Below are positions 27,442-36,192 of a stretch of DNA of 64,000 nt, one piece after another. The translations under genes and the position numbers were made by a program. Numbering within the stretch: the first letter of the stretch is position 1; each line of letters starts with the position of its first letter. The DNA lies in the NCBI GenBank assembly GCA_021732085.1, contig JAKFVQ010000028.1, forward strand, positions 1 through 64,000. The letters run 5' to 3'. The stretch comes from Candidatus Obscuribacterales bacterium (lineage in GTDB: Bacteria; Cyanobacteriota; Vampirovibrionia; Obscuribacterales; Obscuribacteraceae). The notes below the pieces were generated by a model. The model saw only the letters and a list, made by a program, of their open reading frames with translations, was not told where the DNA came from and made no database searches.

Positions 27442-28113
27442 ATTGGGGTGAAACCTCGCTTGAGTTGAAGGCGAAAATTGAACCGCCGGATGACGCGGGT
27501 GCCGGCAAGTCTTTGAGTTGAATTGGTAGTTAGTAAACTCAGTGATTTAATACTAGCGAGAACGGCCAGAGAACTCGATGGAGATTACAACCAACTTTAA
27601 CTGCAGTAATGTGCAAATGTCGTGTGCTTATCGCACAGCAACTGCTTCCGATGGGGGGGTCAGCCGCTCCTACCGATAGCGGCTCAGCAGCTCCGCTTCC
27701 GATCGCTGCACAGCGGCTCCTCCTTCCGACAGCGGCTCTTCCGATCGCGGCAAAGCACGTTCTTCTTCAGATGGCAGCAAGCATTCCTTGGCTGACCTCT
27801 CCGAATTGTCTGTTGCTCGAAACCCCGGGGTGGTCGGTAGTGTTTTTTTGCTCCGTGTGCGGGTGGGTGGCAGTCCTTATGGTGGTGGCCCGGATCGTCG
27901 GACAATTTTGGGGTAGGTTATTCCTGCTTGCCCGAGCTTCCAAAACGCCCGACAAGCTTGTGAATGTTGGGATTTGGCTGATTGCCCCAGTGCCCATCCG
28001 CGTGGATGTCAATGATCGAAATTCCGGGACACTACCTAAGGCCAACGAAGGACCCACTCAACTTGGGTTAAGCGGAAGGCACTGCCATGGCTCTCCCAAT
28101 TTACCTAGAAAAA
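27442..28113. other. Gene-poor stretch with GC-rich degenerate repeats
   Basis: No convincing gene is found, although long open frames exist on both strands at 27609-28127. At about 27660-27757 four degenerate copies of a GC-rich unit near AGCGGCTCC..CTTCCGATCG follow one another; CCGCT...AGCGG pairs could fold. Frames on each strand look partly coding, but each would need frameshifts, which suggests a decayed gene. Confidence 0.4.
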
Positions 28114-29451
28114 CTACGAACCAATAGAAGACAAACAAGGTTCCAGATTCAAAGACGTTATGGTCGCCAACGAACGCTTGCGGAGCTCCAAGCGCTTAGA
28201 TAGCTTATCCATCTTCTCAAATTCAACGGGAACGTCAATTATTCCCCAATTGGAATTTATAGGTTGGAAGTTCTTCGGATTGGCGCTTGTTATATAGCGA
28301 ACTAACGCGCCCAGCATCGTTGTCTCTGGAAGAATCAGCAATTCCTCTCCCTCTAAAAGTCTGGCAGCGTTGATTGCAGCAAGAATCCCTGTAGCAGTCG
28401 ATTCGCTATATCCCTCCACCCCCGTCAATTGCCCAGCAAAGAAAACATTCTCTCTTGCATGCAAATTTAGCGTGCGCGACAAAACGACAGGACTATTCAA
28501 ATATGTATTGCGATGCATTACTCCGAGTCGCACAAATTCAACATTCTCCAAGCCCGGAATCATGCTGAACACACGCTTCTGCTCCGGCCATTTCAGATTG
28601 GTTTGGAATCCGACAATGTTGTAGAGATTTGCCGCAGCATTATCCTGTCGAAGCTGCACCACTGCAAATCCGTGTTTGCCAGTGCGTGGATCCTCTAGCC
28701 CAACTGGCTTCATAGGACCAAAACGCAAGGTATTGAATCCACGTGAGGCGATCTCTTCGACAGGCAAACAGGATTCAAAGAATGGAGTGCCCTTCTCGAA
28801 TTCTTTTAGTTCGACTTTTTCTGCGGCAATGATCGCATTCCAGAAAGCCTCGTATTCAGCCTTGTTCATTGGACAATTGATGTAAGCGCCGTCGCCTTTG
28901 TCATAACGACTTTTCTCAAATGCGACATCCATATTTATGGATTCACGCGTTAGAATCGGCGCCGCAGCATCGAAGAAGTGTAGTTGAGATTGTCCCGTCA
29001 AGGTTTGAATCGAATCGGCAAGTGATTCAGAAGTAAGTGGTCCTGTGGCAACGATTGTGAGAGTGTCTTCTGGAATAGATTTGATCTCTTCGCGCCGCAA
29101 AGTGATCATTGGATTGTTTTCGATAGCGTCTGTTATCAACTGCGAAAACTTTTCACGATCCACAGCCAAGGCACCACCAGCCGGGACCTTTGCTTGCCAT
29201 GCAGAATTCACCACAAGCGAGCCAAGCAATTTCATCTCTTCTTTCAGCAAAGCTGAAGCGTTTTTTTCATCAAAGGACCCGAGGCTGTTAGAACAAACGA
29301 GTTCGGCTAAACGATCCGTATGGTGAGCACCAGTCTTCTTGACCGGTCTCATTTCATAGAGATCAACCTTGATGCCTCTGCGCGCCAACTGCCATGCGGC
29401 TTCAGTGCCAGCCAGGCCTCCGCCGATTACAGTGACTCTCTTCTCTTTCAT
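28114..29451 (-). CDS. trmFO: Folate/FAD-dependent tRNA (uracil-54) methyltransferase
   Basis: TrmFO makes m5U54 in the T-loop of tRNAs using methylene-tetrahydrofolate and FADH2. The 445-residue protein begins with the FAD dinucleotide motif VTVIGGGLAGTEAAWQLA and has ELVCSNSL with Cys53. A second conserved cysteine, Cys228, lies in ESCLPVE, and the C-terminal FAD motif is FFAGQLTGVEGYSES. Length and motifs match TrmFO and not the larger MnmG. No strong Shine-Dalgarno is visible. It stands alone, though miaB is nearby on the other strand. Confidence 0.96.
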   Translation of the reverse strand: MKEKRVTVIGGGLAGTEAAWQLARRGIKVDLYEMRPVKKTGAHHTDRLAELVCSNSLGSFDEKNASALLKEEMKLLGSLVVNSAWQAKVPAGGALAVDREKFSQLITDAIENNPMITLRREEIKSIPEDTLTIVATGPLTSESLADSIQTLTGQSQLHFFDAAAPILTRESINMDVAFEKSRYDKGDGAYINCPMNKAEYEAFWNAIIAAEKVELKEFEKGTPFFESCLPVEEIASRGFNTLRFGPMKPVGLEDPRTGKHGFAVVQLRQDNAAANLYNIVGFQTNLKWPEQKRVFSMIPGLENVEFVRLGVMHRNTYLNSPVVLSRTLNLHARENVFFAGQLTGVEGYSESTATGILAAINAARLLEGEELLILPETTMLGALVRYITSANPKNFQPINSNWGIIDVPVEFEKMDKLSKRLELRKRSLATITSLNLEPCLSSIGS

Positions 29452-29806
29452 AGTTCAGCCCGCATTTCAGGAAGTAAAAGAGTCTAGCAGGTGCAGCCCC
29501 TCGAAGAGGAAGATCTGAAGCGGATGTTTCGCCCCGTAACTAGAGCGCATCGTTAGGAAGAAGAAATACCGCAGAATTTCTATCGGCCGGCGAGAGGAGA
29601 AAAATTCTGTGGAAATTCTATCGCGGCAGCCCACAGAAGAAATTCTGCAGAATTTCTTTCGCCCTGGCCACATAAGGGTTTCGGAGGAAATTATCGGCGA
29701 CAGGTGGAGAAGCCGGCGCGTATCGTTTAGCTCGCTCTTAGAATCGACGTAGCAAAAAGCAACGCCTCAACGGAAGGACTAAGCATGCGGACCCACAGGC
29801 TGATGC
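29452..29806. other. Gap with a 22-base perfect palindrome and related repeats
   Basis: A perfect 22-base palindrome with arms AAGAAATTCTG/CAGAATTTCTT is at 29637-29658. Related partial copies, GCAGAATTTCTATCGGC near 29571 and GGAAATTCTATCGCGGC near 29611, give three spaced copies of a similar string, each followed by TCG and a GC-rich end. No gene is supported in this stretch. Confidence 0.6.
29637..29658. repeat. Perfect 22-base palindrome
   Basis: The sequence equals its own reverse complement (arm AAGAAATTCTG). It is centred on CTGCAG. It could be a dimeric-protein binding site or, as RNA, a loopless hairpin. It is the best-conserved of three related copies in this gap. Confidence 0.7.
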
Positions 29807-30178
29807 TTACTCGAGAATGACTTTGCTGCGCGAGAAGTCCAGAGTCAGCTTGCGACCTGAGAGAAACTTCTCACCGATGATCGCTCGTGTTTTAATGCCG
29901 CCTAGAACGACAACCTGATGAGGCTCGGCCCCCAGTGACATTGTGCCAAGATAATGATCCATCAGCACGGTTTGAAATCCAACTACAACTCGACGAGCAC
30001 CCAAACGCCGCCATCCCAGGGCACGGGCCAGCTCCTCGTTGATAGCCATCGCGCCACCAAACTCCAAGGAGACGGCGGCCTCGACTTCTACCTCTAAGCC
30101 GTCAGAAGCGATAACAATTACCGGCAAGAGAACCTTGCCTGCTTCGTCTATTCGCCCATGAATAACACTGTGCTTCAA
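29807..30178 (-). CDS. Clan AA aspartic-protease-fold protein lacking the catalytic triad
   Basis: The 123-residue protein follows the outline of small retropepsin-like clan AA proteases: GRIDEAGKVLLPVIVI, then the flap/dimer strand, VVLGGIKTRAIIGEKFLSGRKLTLDFSRSKVILE. At the position of the usual A-[LI]-[IV]-D-T-G-F it reads AAVSLEFGG, so the catalytic Asp-Thr-Gly is Ser-Leu-Glu. It is probably inactive as a protease. The start is TTG with AGGAAG six bases upstream. It lies ten bases after a small gene on the same strand, a typical two-gene unit. The fold assignment rests on motif layout only. Confidence 0.6.
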   Translation of the reverse strand: MKHSVIHGRIDEAGKVLLPVIVIASDGLEVEVEAAVSLEFGGAMAINEELARALGWRRLGARRVVVGFQTVLMDHYLGTMSLGAEPHQVVVLGGIKTRAIIGEKFLSGRKLTLDFSRSKVILE

Positions 30179-30188
30179 TTCTTTCTTC

Positions 30189-30452
30189 CTAGCAAAGCTG
30201 ATCTACAGCGGGATTTTCGCTGAGACGATAGGCAAAGAACTGTGAACGAATGTGTTTCTTTCGTGCGCGGTTCAACACTTCGTAATCATCCAGTCCAATG
30301 AAATAGTCGCCTGTCTCGGGCTCGATCGCGACAATCCAGTCTCGATAACGTTCACCCAACTCCTGGAAAAGCCGCTCAAAAATTGGAAAGCAAGCCGCGT
30401 CAAGCTCTTCTCTCGTGTAGATCTTTTGCTCTCTATTATCCGGTTGAGACAT
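30189..30452 (-). CDS. Small protein upstream of the clan AA-like gene
   Basis: The 87-residue soluble protein is acidic and helical at first (YTREELDAACFPIFERLFQELGERYRD). It then has WIVAIEPETGDYFIGLDDYEVLNRARKKH, a beta hairpin-like segment often seen in short partners of clan AA proteases. The start is the internal ATG at 30452; an upstream in-frame start at 30557 lacks support. It is the first gene of a two-gene unit with the aspartic-protease-like protein, ten bases apart. Its function is unknown. Confidence 0.6.
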   Translation of the reverse strand: MSQPDNREQKIYTREELDAACFPIFERLFQELGERYRDWIVAIEPETGDYFIGLDDYEVLNRARKKHIRSQFFAYRLSENPAVDQLC

Positions 30453-30800
30453 ACTAAGTAACTGAGTGTTTACATCCTGATTAGTAATCTGCAAGCTAGT
30501 TGCAGGTCCCGAACCCCGAGAATGCTGCCAAGAGCACAGGGAGAGGACTTTAGGCAATTATAAACGGGTAGCGCGGCATTCCGTCCTCTTGGCGTCAATA
30601 CGTCGTTGTGATAGCCTGATGTGCGATCAAAGATTCAGCGCTCGGGAACACTGCTGATTCCATTAAGTCTTTCAAATAGAGGGCGTTTTTTGCCGTTGCC
30701 TTGCCACAGGCACCTGGCGTTGAGGTTCTGTTAAAGAGTGCAAGAACTTGCCATTGACAACACTGCGGGAAATGGTCCCCCGAATGACCAGGGACCACGC
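30453..30800. other. Divergent intergenic region, nothing firm recognised
   Basis: The gap lies between the small minus-strand pair and the AsmA-like gene. A GTG at 30738 could extend the AsmA-like protein, but it has no ribosome-binding site. No hairpin or repeat was noted. Confidence 0.45.
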
Positions 30801-33800
30801 ATGCGCGTGGTTCTGAAGTTTCTTGGTCTGTGGCTATGTTCGCTGGTCATCTTGGTTTGTATTGCGTTGCTTAGCAACATCGAATGGGCGCGAAGACACA
30901 TTGCAACGGCACTGTGCCAATCCTTTCATCGCAATGTTTCGCTCGGCCGCCTTGCCTGGAGTTTCGGCCTGCAAGGGCTCTCTATCGATACAGACAGGCT
31001 AGAAATTAGAGATCGAGATGGTGGACCATTCATAATCGCCGGTAAATCTGAAATAGGCATCGCTTTTCTGCCTTTGCTCCAGCAAAAGCTAGTAGTAAAA
31101 CATTTGCAATTTAACAAGCCGGAAGTTTGGGCTGTTCGCTTCGACGAGAAGAACTGGAACTTCAGCGACCTGATGACCGAAGGTCCAGAAATTCACATGC
31201 TTCAAATTGAAAATGGCGTGCTTCACTTGAGAAATTTCAAACACGCCACAAAGACTGCGCAAAGTACAACAGTTGAACACACACTACCAGTTGCATTCAG
31301 TTCAGAGCCAACCAGTTTGACCGATGTACCTGTAAAGAAATACAACACTAAGAATGACGAGCAAGACAAGACTTTAGACAATGCATCGTCTCAGCAAACA
31401 GCAGAACAAAAGGCTAAGCAGCCATCAGAAAAGCTTTCGAAGGCTGAGAAGATTCGTGGCGAAAAGAGCGCAATTGAAGAAGAGCATGCAAAAGATCATG
31501 TTGCCGGGAAAACAACAGAAGCAGAACATGCGCTTCACAATTCAGTTGCCGCAGAAGAAACTCCCGACTGGGATGAATACACCCTGCGCAACATCAAGTT
31601 GTCGGTGACGTTCCCTAGAGGCAAGCGCAACTGGCCGCTGTATGCTTCCTTCAAGGTACCATTCAAAGATGCTAAGGCCGGTTCATATGATACCGGCGTG
31701 ACATTGTTCGCCACCGGAAGTGGTGCCTATGAAGATTGGCAGAAGAATAAGTACAAGATTGATTTGAGATTGGAGAAATTTGATCCATCCAAATTCCGTC
31801 CATTCTTGAGCAATTTGCCTCCGGTACGTGGCATCTCGAATCTGGAAATAAAAGGCGAAGGCATTTTCAACGAAGGCTTCATAGCAAGAGCCAAAGGGGA
31901 TGTCGATGCGCTTGTTATTCCGACAGGCAAAGAGAAAGACCTTGAGCTAGATCACAGCAAAATTTCAAGTATGTTGATCATCGACCCGAAGACCTTCAAG
32001 TGGGAAGATTTGCGAGTGCTGCTCGGAAAGTGGGAGCTTGAGTCATCCGGACAACTAGAAAATTGGCAAAAGCGAAACAACCACTATCAGGCTCGCGTTG
32101 GCGGCAAACTCAATGATCTGAGTGGATTTTTCAATAAGGTTGTATCCAAGTTCGTTCCCGGAAACAACAAAACCGCAGAGACAGCTAGCACCACGACTGC
32201 TGTTAAACTGCCAGGCGGCATCAAAACGAAAGACGGCAAGTTGGCCGGTAGCGCCACCATCGAGCTACATCTTGCCGGCGATGAGAAACAGCAAAACATT
32301 GCGACAAACATCAAAGCTAATGGTGTTCCACTGACCGAGCTTGTCGAGAGCGGTAAAGGCGGGAAGTTTCTTGAGTCTCTAAACATTGATCCAAGTGCTC
32401 CAATTACCGGAGAACTAAAGATTGATCAGAACAAGAAAATCACCCTGAAAGATATCGAAATCCCGATGGATGACACATCGGTGAAGTTGTCTGGCTACAT
32501 AGATGAAGCAAACAATAAAACGGAGATCGATTTCCAATCCGACAAATTGGGTTTTGAGACTTTCAAAAAGCGTATAGGTTCAGATAATGACGTTCTCAAA
32601 GCGATCACCGCCGGCAAAGGTAAAAGCAGGCCATTAGTCATCGCTGGCAGGATGAACGTAAAAGGCAACTATAAGCTGATCGAGGGCAAACAATCACTGC
32701 TTATAGATTCGAAACTGGATAACATGTCGTTTTCAAATGAGACCGGCGTCATTTTCTCAAACGTCAGCGGTGGGATAAATTACGACGGTGATCGCGTCAA
32801 AGTTACTCAGTTAAAAGGCAAAATCCCAGCCGGAGCAGACAAAACTCCAGGTGACATATTTGTCGACGGACAGTTCGATGGCGGCAGCTCTGGCCGTTAT
32901 CGGCTCGACATAAAAGGCCATGACCTTGTGGTCGCGCAATTAAAGGACTGGTTGGGCAGGTTCGGCATGAAATTGCCCGTCGCCTACACGGAGCGCCTCG
33001 GCGGTGAGATTCGGGAATTAAAGGCACATGTAGACGGCTCCCAGTCTCGTTACAACGTCAATTTCACCATGAATCCCAACGAGCTGGTTGTTATGATGCC
33101 GGGGCGCGTCAACGAGTCGACCAGTCAGCAGTTCCGTTTCTCGTCTGGTCTAATCAATTACGCCAACAACCAGCTCAATATGAAAGATGTTGTCGTCACC
33201 AGTCGTGGTGGCAAAATGACGGTTAGTGGAGAGCTGAACGGCGCCCTTGACTCACTAAAAATCAAGCAGGTTCGGATCAGAAGTGAAGGCTTCGAGATAG
33301 CTGATCTTCAGGGCGTCTTTAAAACCAGCGCCATCCCACTTACAAGAACGAAGAAAGCTAATACGGCACCATTGGCTGATTTACTGGTACCATCGTCAGG
33401 CTCGTCTCTGCACGGGAAAGTTTACGGTGACATGTACATCTTGCAAGCCGGAGCTGACGTCAACGTCGATGGCGTAGTCGGTTTCCACAATGCAGGCGGA
33501 AGATTCGGATCTTCGGGCATGCAAGTCGAAAAGCTGACAGGACTTGCTGCTATATCCAAATCACAAATCGTTCTCCAGGACACCTCGGGGCAGCTGGGCC
33601 AGAGCACGTTTTCACTGGACGGAGTCATATCTAACTACAAGACTCCAAAGTACACCTGGGAAGGCCAGCTACGCGGACAATTCTTCCCTGCCGAAGTTGA
33701 AAGATTGGTCGATAATCTCGGCCACGGCATCGAAGTCGCGTCCGTGTCAAACGACGCCGTCGCTTTGCGCGTATCTGGATCTGGAGACAATGACAAAGCA

Positions 33801-35255
33801 GACGTTCGCTTCCGAGGACGGGCAAAGAAGGGACAAGGGCTGTACCTGAAAACAGCTTTCGGAACGTTCACGCAACCCAAGGGATATCCGCTTTTCTTCA
33901 ACGGAGCTATGAACGTTAACCAAGAAACGTCACAGTTGCAGCTCCCTGATTTCAACATAATCTCAGGCGACGACGCACAGCATGGCGACCTACTGCACGG
34001 AACCGGCATGTTCCAGTGGGCCTCTGAGACGGCGGAGAAACCGGCATCTATTGCATTCTCATTAAACACACCACAGCCAGTCAAGCTTGCCACCATTGCC
34101 GAAATCACTGGACAAAAGCCTAAATCGGGAGCGAGCACCGAAATCGGTGGCTTCTCGCAAGTCAATATGAAGATAGAGGGGCCCGTAAATGACCTCGTGC
34201 TCAACGGAAGCGTGGCATTGGAAAAAGTGTCACTGCCAGGTATTCATATGGACAACCTGACAGGAAGATTGGATTTGCCGAATTGGCACTTGAACAGAGC
34301 CGACAAAGAAGCCACAACGTCTTCCACGGCGAAGTTGACCGTCAGTAACATGAGCTTCGGCGGATTATATATAAAGGATGCGAACGCGTCGTTAGCGCTC
34401 GACAGCGCAAAAGGCATAGTAATGCGAGACGGGCAAGCACAAGTGGCTGGCGGCAAGCTAAGCATGAAGGGATTCTTCAACCCGCAGGACCAGACCTATC
34501 ACTCAGACATAAATATCTCCAAGTTAGTCGTCGATCAATTCGTCAAAGATGTTATGGATAACTCAAGCGGTGTAACAGGTCTTGCAGATTTGAGCTTAAC
34601 TTTGGATGGCGAGAACGAAGGTGCCACAATCATTGGTAATAAAGCCGGCGAACAGTGGTTCAAAAACATGAACGGCTCAGGCAAGTTCAGCATTTATCAG
34701 GGCAGCGTCGCCAACTTCGGGAAACTGCAAGAGAAGCTCAATGCAGCCAATTTCATCCAGCAAGGTCTCTTCGGATTCAACGTTAACAACTTGCTGCAGG
34801 CGATGATGCCTGTAAACTCTGGACAATTCAACGAGATCTCCGGAAAAATTGCAATTGGACAAGGAAAGATAGATTTCGATGAAGTGCGCTTCGACGGAGA
34901 GAACCTGCGTATGCGCGCCGCCGGCAAGTTTGATGCAGTCAACCACAAAATCGATTTCGATGTGGCAGGCAACGTTCCGCGCGTAAGCACTAGTATCATT
35001 CCTGGTGCCATCGGTGACATGTCGAGAAAAATCACTCTTCAACGAATGTTCCGCATAGTTACCTTCCGTAAGCTGAAAGATCTGCCTGCACTTCCACTTA
35101 TTGGAGACATCGCAAATGACGATCCGCGGGCATTCCGCTTTGAAGTGCTTGCATCTGCGGACAATCAAAAGTTGATCACACAGTCCGTGGAAAAATCATT
35201 CAAGTGGCTGCCAAACCGTCCCCTTGCCTCTCCACACCCTGTTCCAGGCATGTAA
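30801..35255 (+). CDS. Giant AsmA-like envelope protein
   Basis: AsmA/TamB-type proteins are anchored in the inner membrane and form long beta-rich grooves implicated in moving lipids to the outer membrane. This 1484-residue protein has one N-terminal membrane helix (FLGLWLCSLVILVCIALL) and a typical AsmA start (GRLAWSFGLQGLSIDTDRLEIRDRDG). A Lys/Glu/Gln-rich charged insertion follows (about 185-270), then more than 1000 residues of beta repeats. An AsmA-type C-terminal region (about 1290-1440) includes GKFSIYQGSVANFGKL. ATG 30801 behind AGGGA is preferred over GTG 30738. It stands alone between divergent units. A precise cargo cannot be given. Confidence 0.85.
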   Translation: MRVVLKFLGLWLCSLVILVCIALLSNIEWARRHIATALCQSFHRNVSLGRLAWSFGLQGLSIDTDRLEIRDRDGGPFIIAGKSEIGIAFLPLLQQKLVVKHLQFNKPEVWAVRFDEKNWNFSDLMTEGPEIHMLQIENGVLHLRNFKHATKTAQSTTVEHTLPVAFSSEPTSLTDVPVKKYNTKNDEQDKTLDNASSQQTAEQKAKQPSEKLSKAEKIRGEKSAIEEEHAKDHVAGKTTEAEHALHNSVAAEETPDWDEYTLRNIKLSVTFPRGKRNWPLYASFKVPFKDAKAGSYDTGVTLFATGSGAYEDWQKNKYKIDLRLEKFDPSKFRPFLSNLPPVRGISNLEIKGEGIFNEGFIARAKGDVDALVIPTGKEKDLELDHSKISSMLIIDPKTFKWEDLRVLLGKWELESSGQLENWQKRNNHYQARVGGKLNDLSGFFNKVVSKFVPGNNKTAETASTTTAVKLPGGIKTKDGKLAGSATIELHLAGDEKQQNIATNIKANGVPLTELVESGKGGKFLESLNIDPSAPITGELKIDQNKKITLKDIEIPMDDTSVKLSGYIDEANNKTEIDFQSDKLGFETFKKRIGSDNDVLKAITAGKGKSRPLVIAGRMNVKGNYKLIEGKQSLLIDSKLDNMSFSNETGVIFSNVSGGINYDGDRVKVTQLKGKIPAGADKTPGDIFVDGQFDGGSSGRYRLDIKGHDLVVAQLKDWLGRFGMKLPVAYTERLGGEIRELKAHVDGSQSRYNVNFTMNPNELVVMMPGRVNESTSQQFRFSSGLINYANNQLNMKDVVVTSRGGKMTVSGELNGALDSLKIKQVRIRSEGFEIADLQGVFKTSAIPLTRTKKANTAPLADLLVPSSGSSLHGKVYGDMYILQAGADVNVDGVVGFHNAGGRFGSSGMQVEKLTGLAAISKSQIVLQDTSGQLGQSTFSLDGVISNYKTPKYTWEGQLRGQFFPAEVERLVDNLGHGIEVASVSNDAVALRVSGSGDNDKADVRFRGRAKKGQGLYLKTAFGTFTQPKGYPLFFNGAMNVNQETSQLQLPDFNIISGDDAQHGDLLHGTGMFQWASETAEKPASIAFSLNTPQPVKLATIAEITGQKPKSGASTEIGGFSQVNMKIEGPVNDLVLNGSVALEKVSLPGIHMDNLTGRLDLPNWHLNRADKEATTSSTAKLTVSNMSFGGLYIKDANASLALDSAKGIVMRDGQAQVAGGKLSMKGFFNPQDQTYHSDINISKLVVDQFVKDVMDNSSGVTGLADLSLTLDGENEGATIIGNKAGEQWFKNMNGSGKFSIYQGSVANFGKLQEKLNAANFIQQGLFGFNVNNLLQAMMPVNSGQFNEISGKIAIGQGKIDFDEVRFDGENLRMRAAGKFDAVNHKIDFDVAGNVPRVSTSIIPGAIGDMSRKITLQRMFRIVTFRKLKDLPALPLIGDIANDDPRAFRFEVLASADNQKLITQSVEKSFKWLPNRPLASPHPVPGM

Positions 35256-35385
35256 TCAGCAGCCACTTGCTGCACGAGGCTTTCGAGCTTTCGCTATAAT
35301 TGTGGCAAATGTCAACACAGGCTAGTGACAGCCTGCTTTCGGGCAGCTAAGATAGCGATTATTGGTGGAAAAACCGGAGTCAGCT

Positions 35386-36108
35386 ATGTCAAAAGTGGGT
35401 CAGGAGAGTCGCGTTAATATCCGATGGGGCAAAGAGCAGCTGGACCTAATTAAGTACACAGCAAAACAGATGGGCGTCCCCTACCAGACATACATAAAAC
35501 AAACAGTGTTTCGCCAGGCTCTTGGGGATTTGAACATCGCGGAGAACAACAGATATCAGGATTACTGCAGAGAAGAGATCAAGACCGCATTGTTGACCCG
35601 TGCAAAATCCTTCTATAACACAGGACAGTTTGAACTGGCACTAACTGATTATGCGCAATGCTTGAAGATCGATCCTAGTGAGAAGATGGCATACTATGGA
35701 CGGGCAAAGGTCCTGCGCAACACCAAAAGACACAAAGAAAGCATCAAAGAATGCAGCAAACTAATCAAAATGCATCCGGACTTTGATGGCGGATATCAGG
35801 TCCGAGCACATAACTACGAAGAGCTTGGCCAATATGAAAAAGCAATCGCCGACTATGCCGAAGTAATAAAGCATGGGAATGAATACGGCGGATACATGAA
35901 CCGCGCTGATTTATATCGAAGGCTAGAGAAATTCGAACGAGCAATCGCTGATTATTCAAGCGCCATAAGCTATCTCCCCACGGATCCAGATGCGTTTGCA
36001 TCGCGTGCGATCGTATACGAGACCATAGGAGAGGGGGAGAAGGCAAGCGCGGATCAAGAGAAGGTTTTGCAACTTAAGAAGAAGATTCTTGAACTGGGAT
36101 CAAAGTAA
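35386..36108 (+). CDS. Ribbon-helix-helix domain fused to TPRs
   Basis: The 240-residue soluble protein starts with a CopG/RHH-like segment (RVNIRWGKEQLDLIKYTAKQMGVPYQTYIKQTVFRQAL, about 9-46), as in DNA-binding antitoxins. It is followed by about five TPRs (about 60-235; FELALTDYAQCLKIDPSE, YEKAIADYAEVIKHG). ATG 35386 has GGAG six bases upstream, better than the GTG at 35362. No toxin gene adjoins it. The fusion suggests a DNA- or partner-binding head on a protein-interaction stalk. This is inferred; antitoxin activity is unproven. Confidence 0.75.
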   Translation: MSKVGQESRVNIRWGKEQLDLIKYTAKQMGVPYQTYIKQTVFRQALGDLNIAENNRYQDYCREEIKTALLTRAKSFYNTGQFELALTDYAQCLKIDPSEKMAYYGRAKVLRNTKRHKESIKECSKLIKMHPDFDGGYQVRAHNYEELGQYEKAIADYAEVIKHGNEYGGYMNRADLYRRLEKFERAIADYSSAISYLPTDPDAFASRAIVYETIGEGEKASADQEKVLQLKKKILELGSK

Positions 36109-36192
36109 AAGAGGATCATGGCACTTGTCTGATAATCTGTAGCACCGGCAATTATCGTAGTACCATAATGTTGATACCGGCACTGGTGCAGC

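Noticed and set aside
27609..28127. 172-residue plus-strand frame, and overlapping frames on the minus strand
   Set aside because: It is built over GC-rich repeats, has no ribosome-binding site, and none of the frames shows a consistent domain. It is kept only as a possible decayed gene.
30595..30798. Minus-strand frame overlapping the AsmA-like gene start region
   Set aside because: Short, without a ribosome-binding site, and overlaps the upstream region of a real gene.
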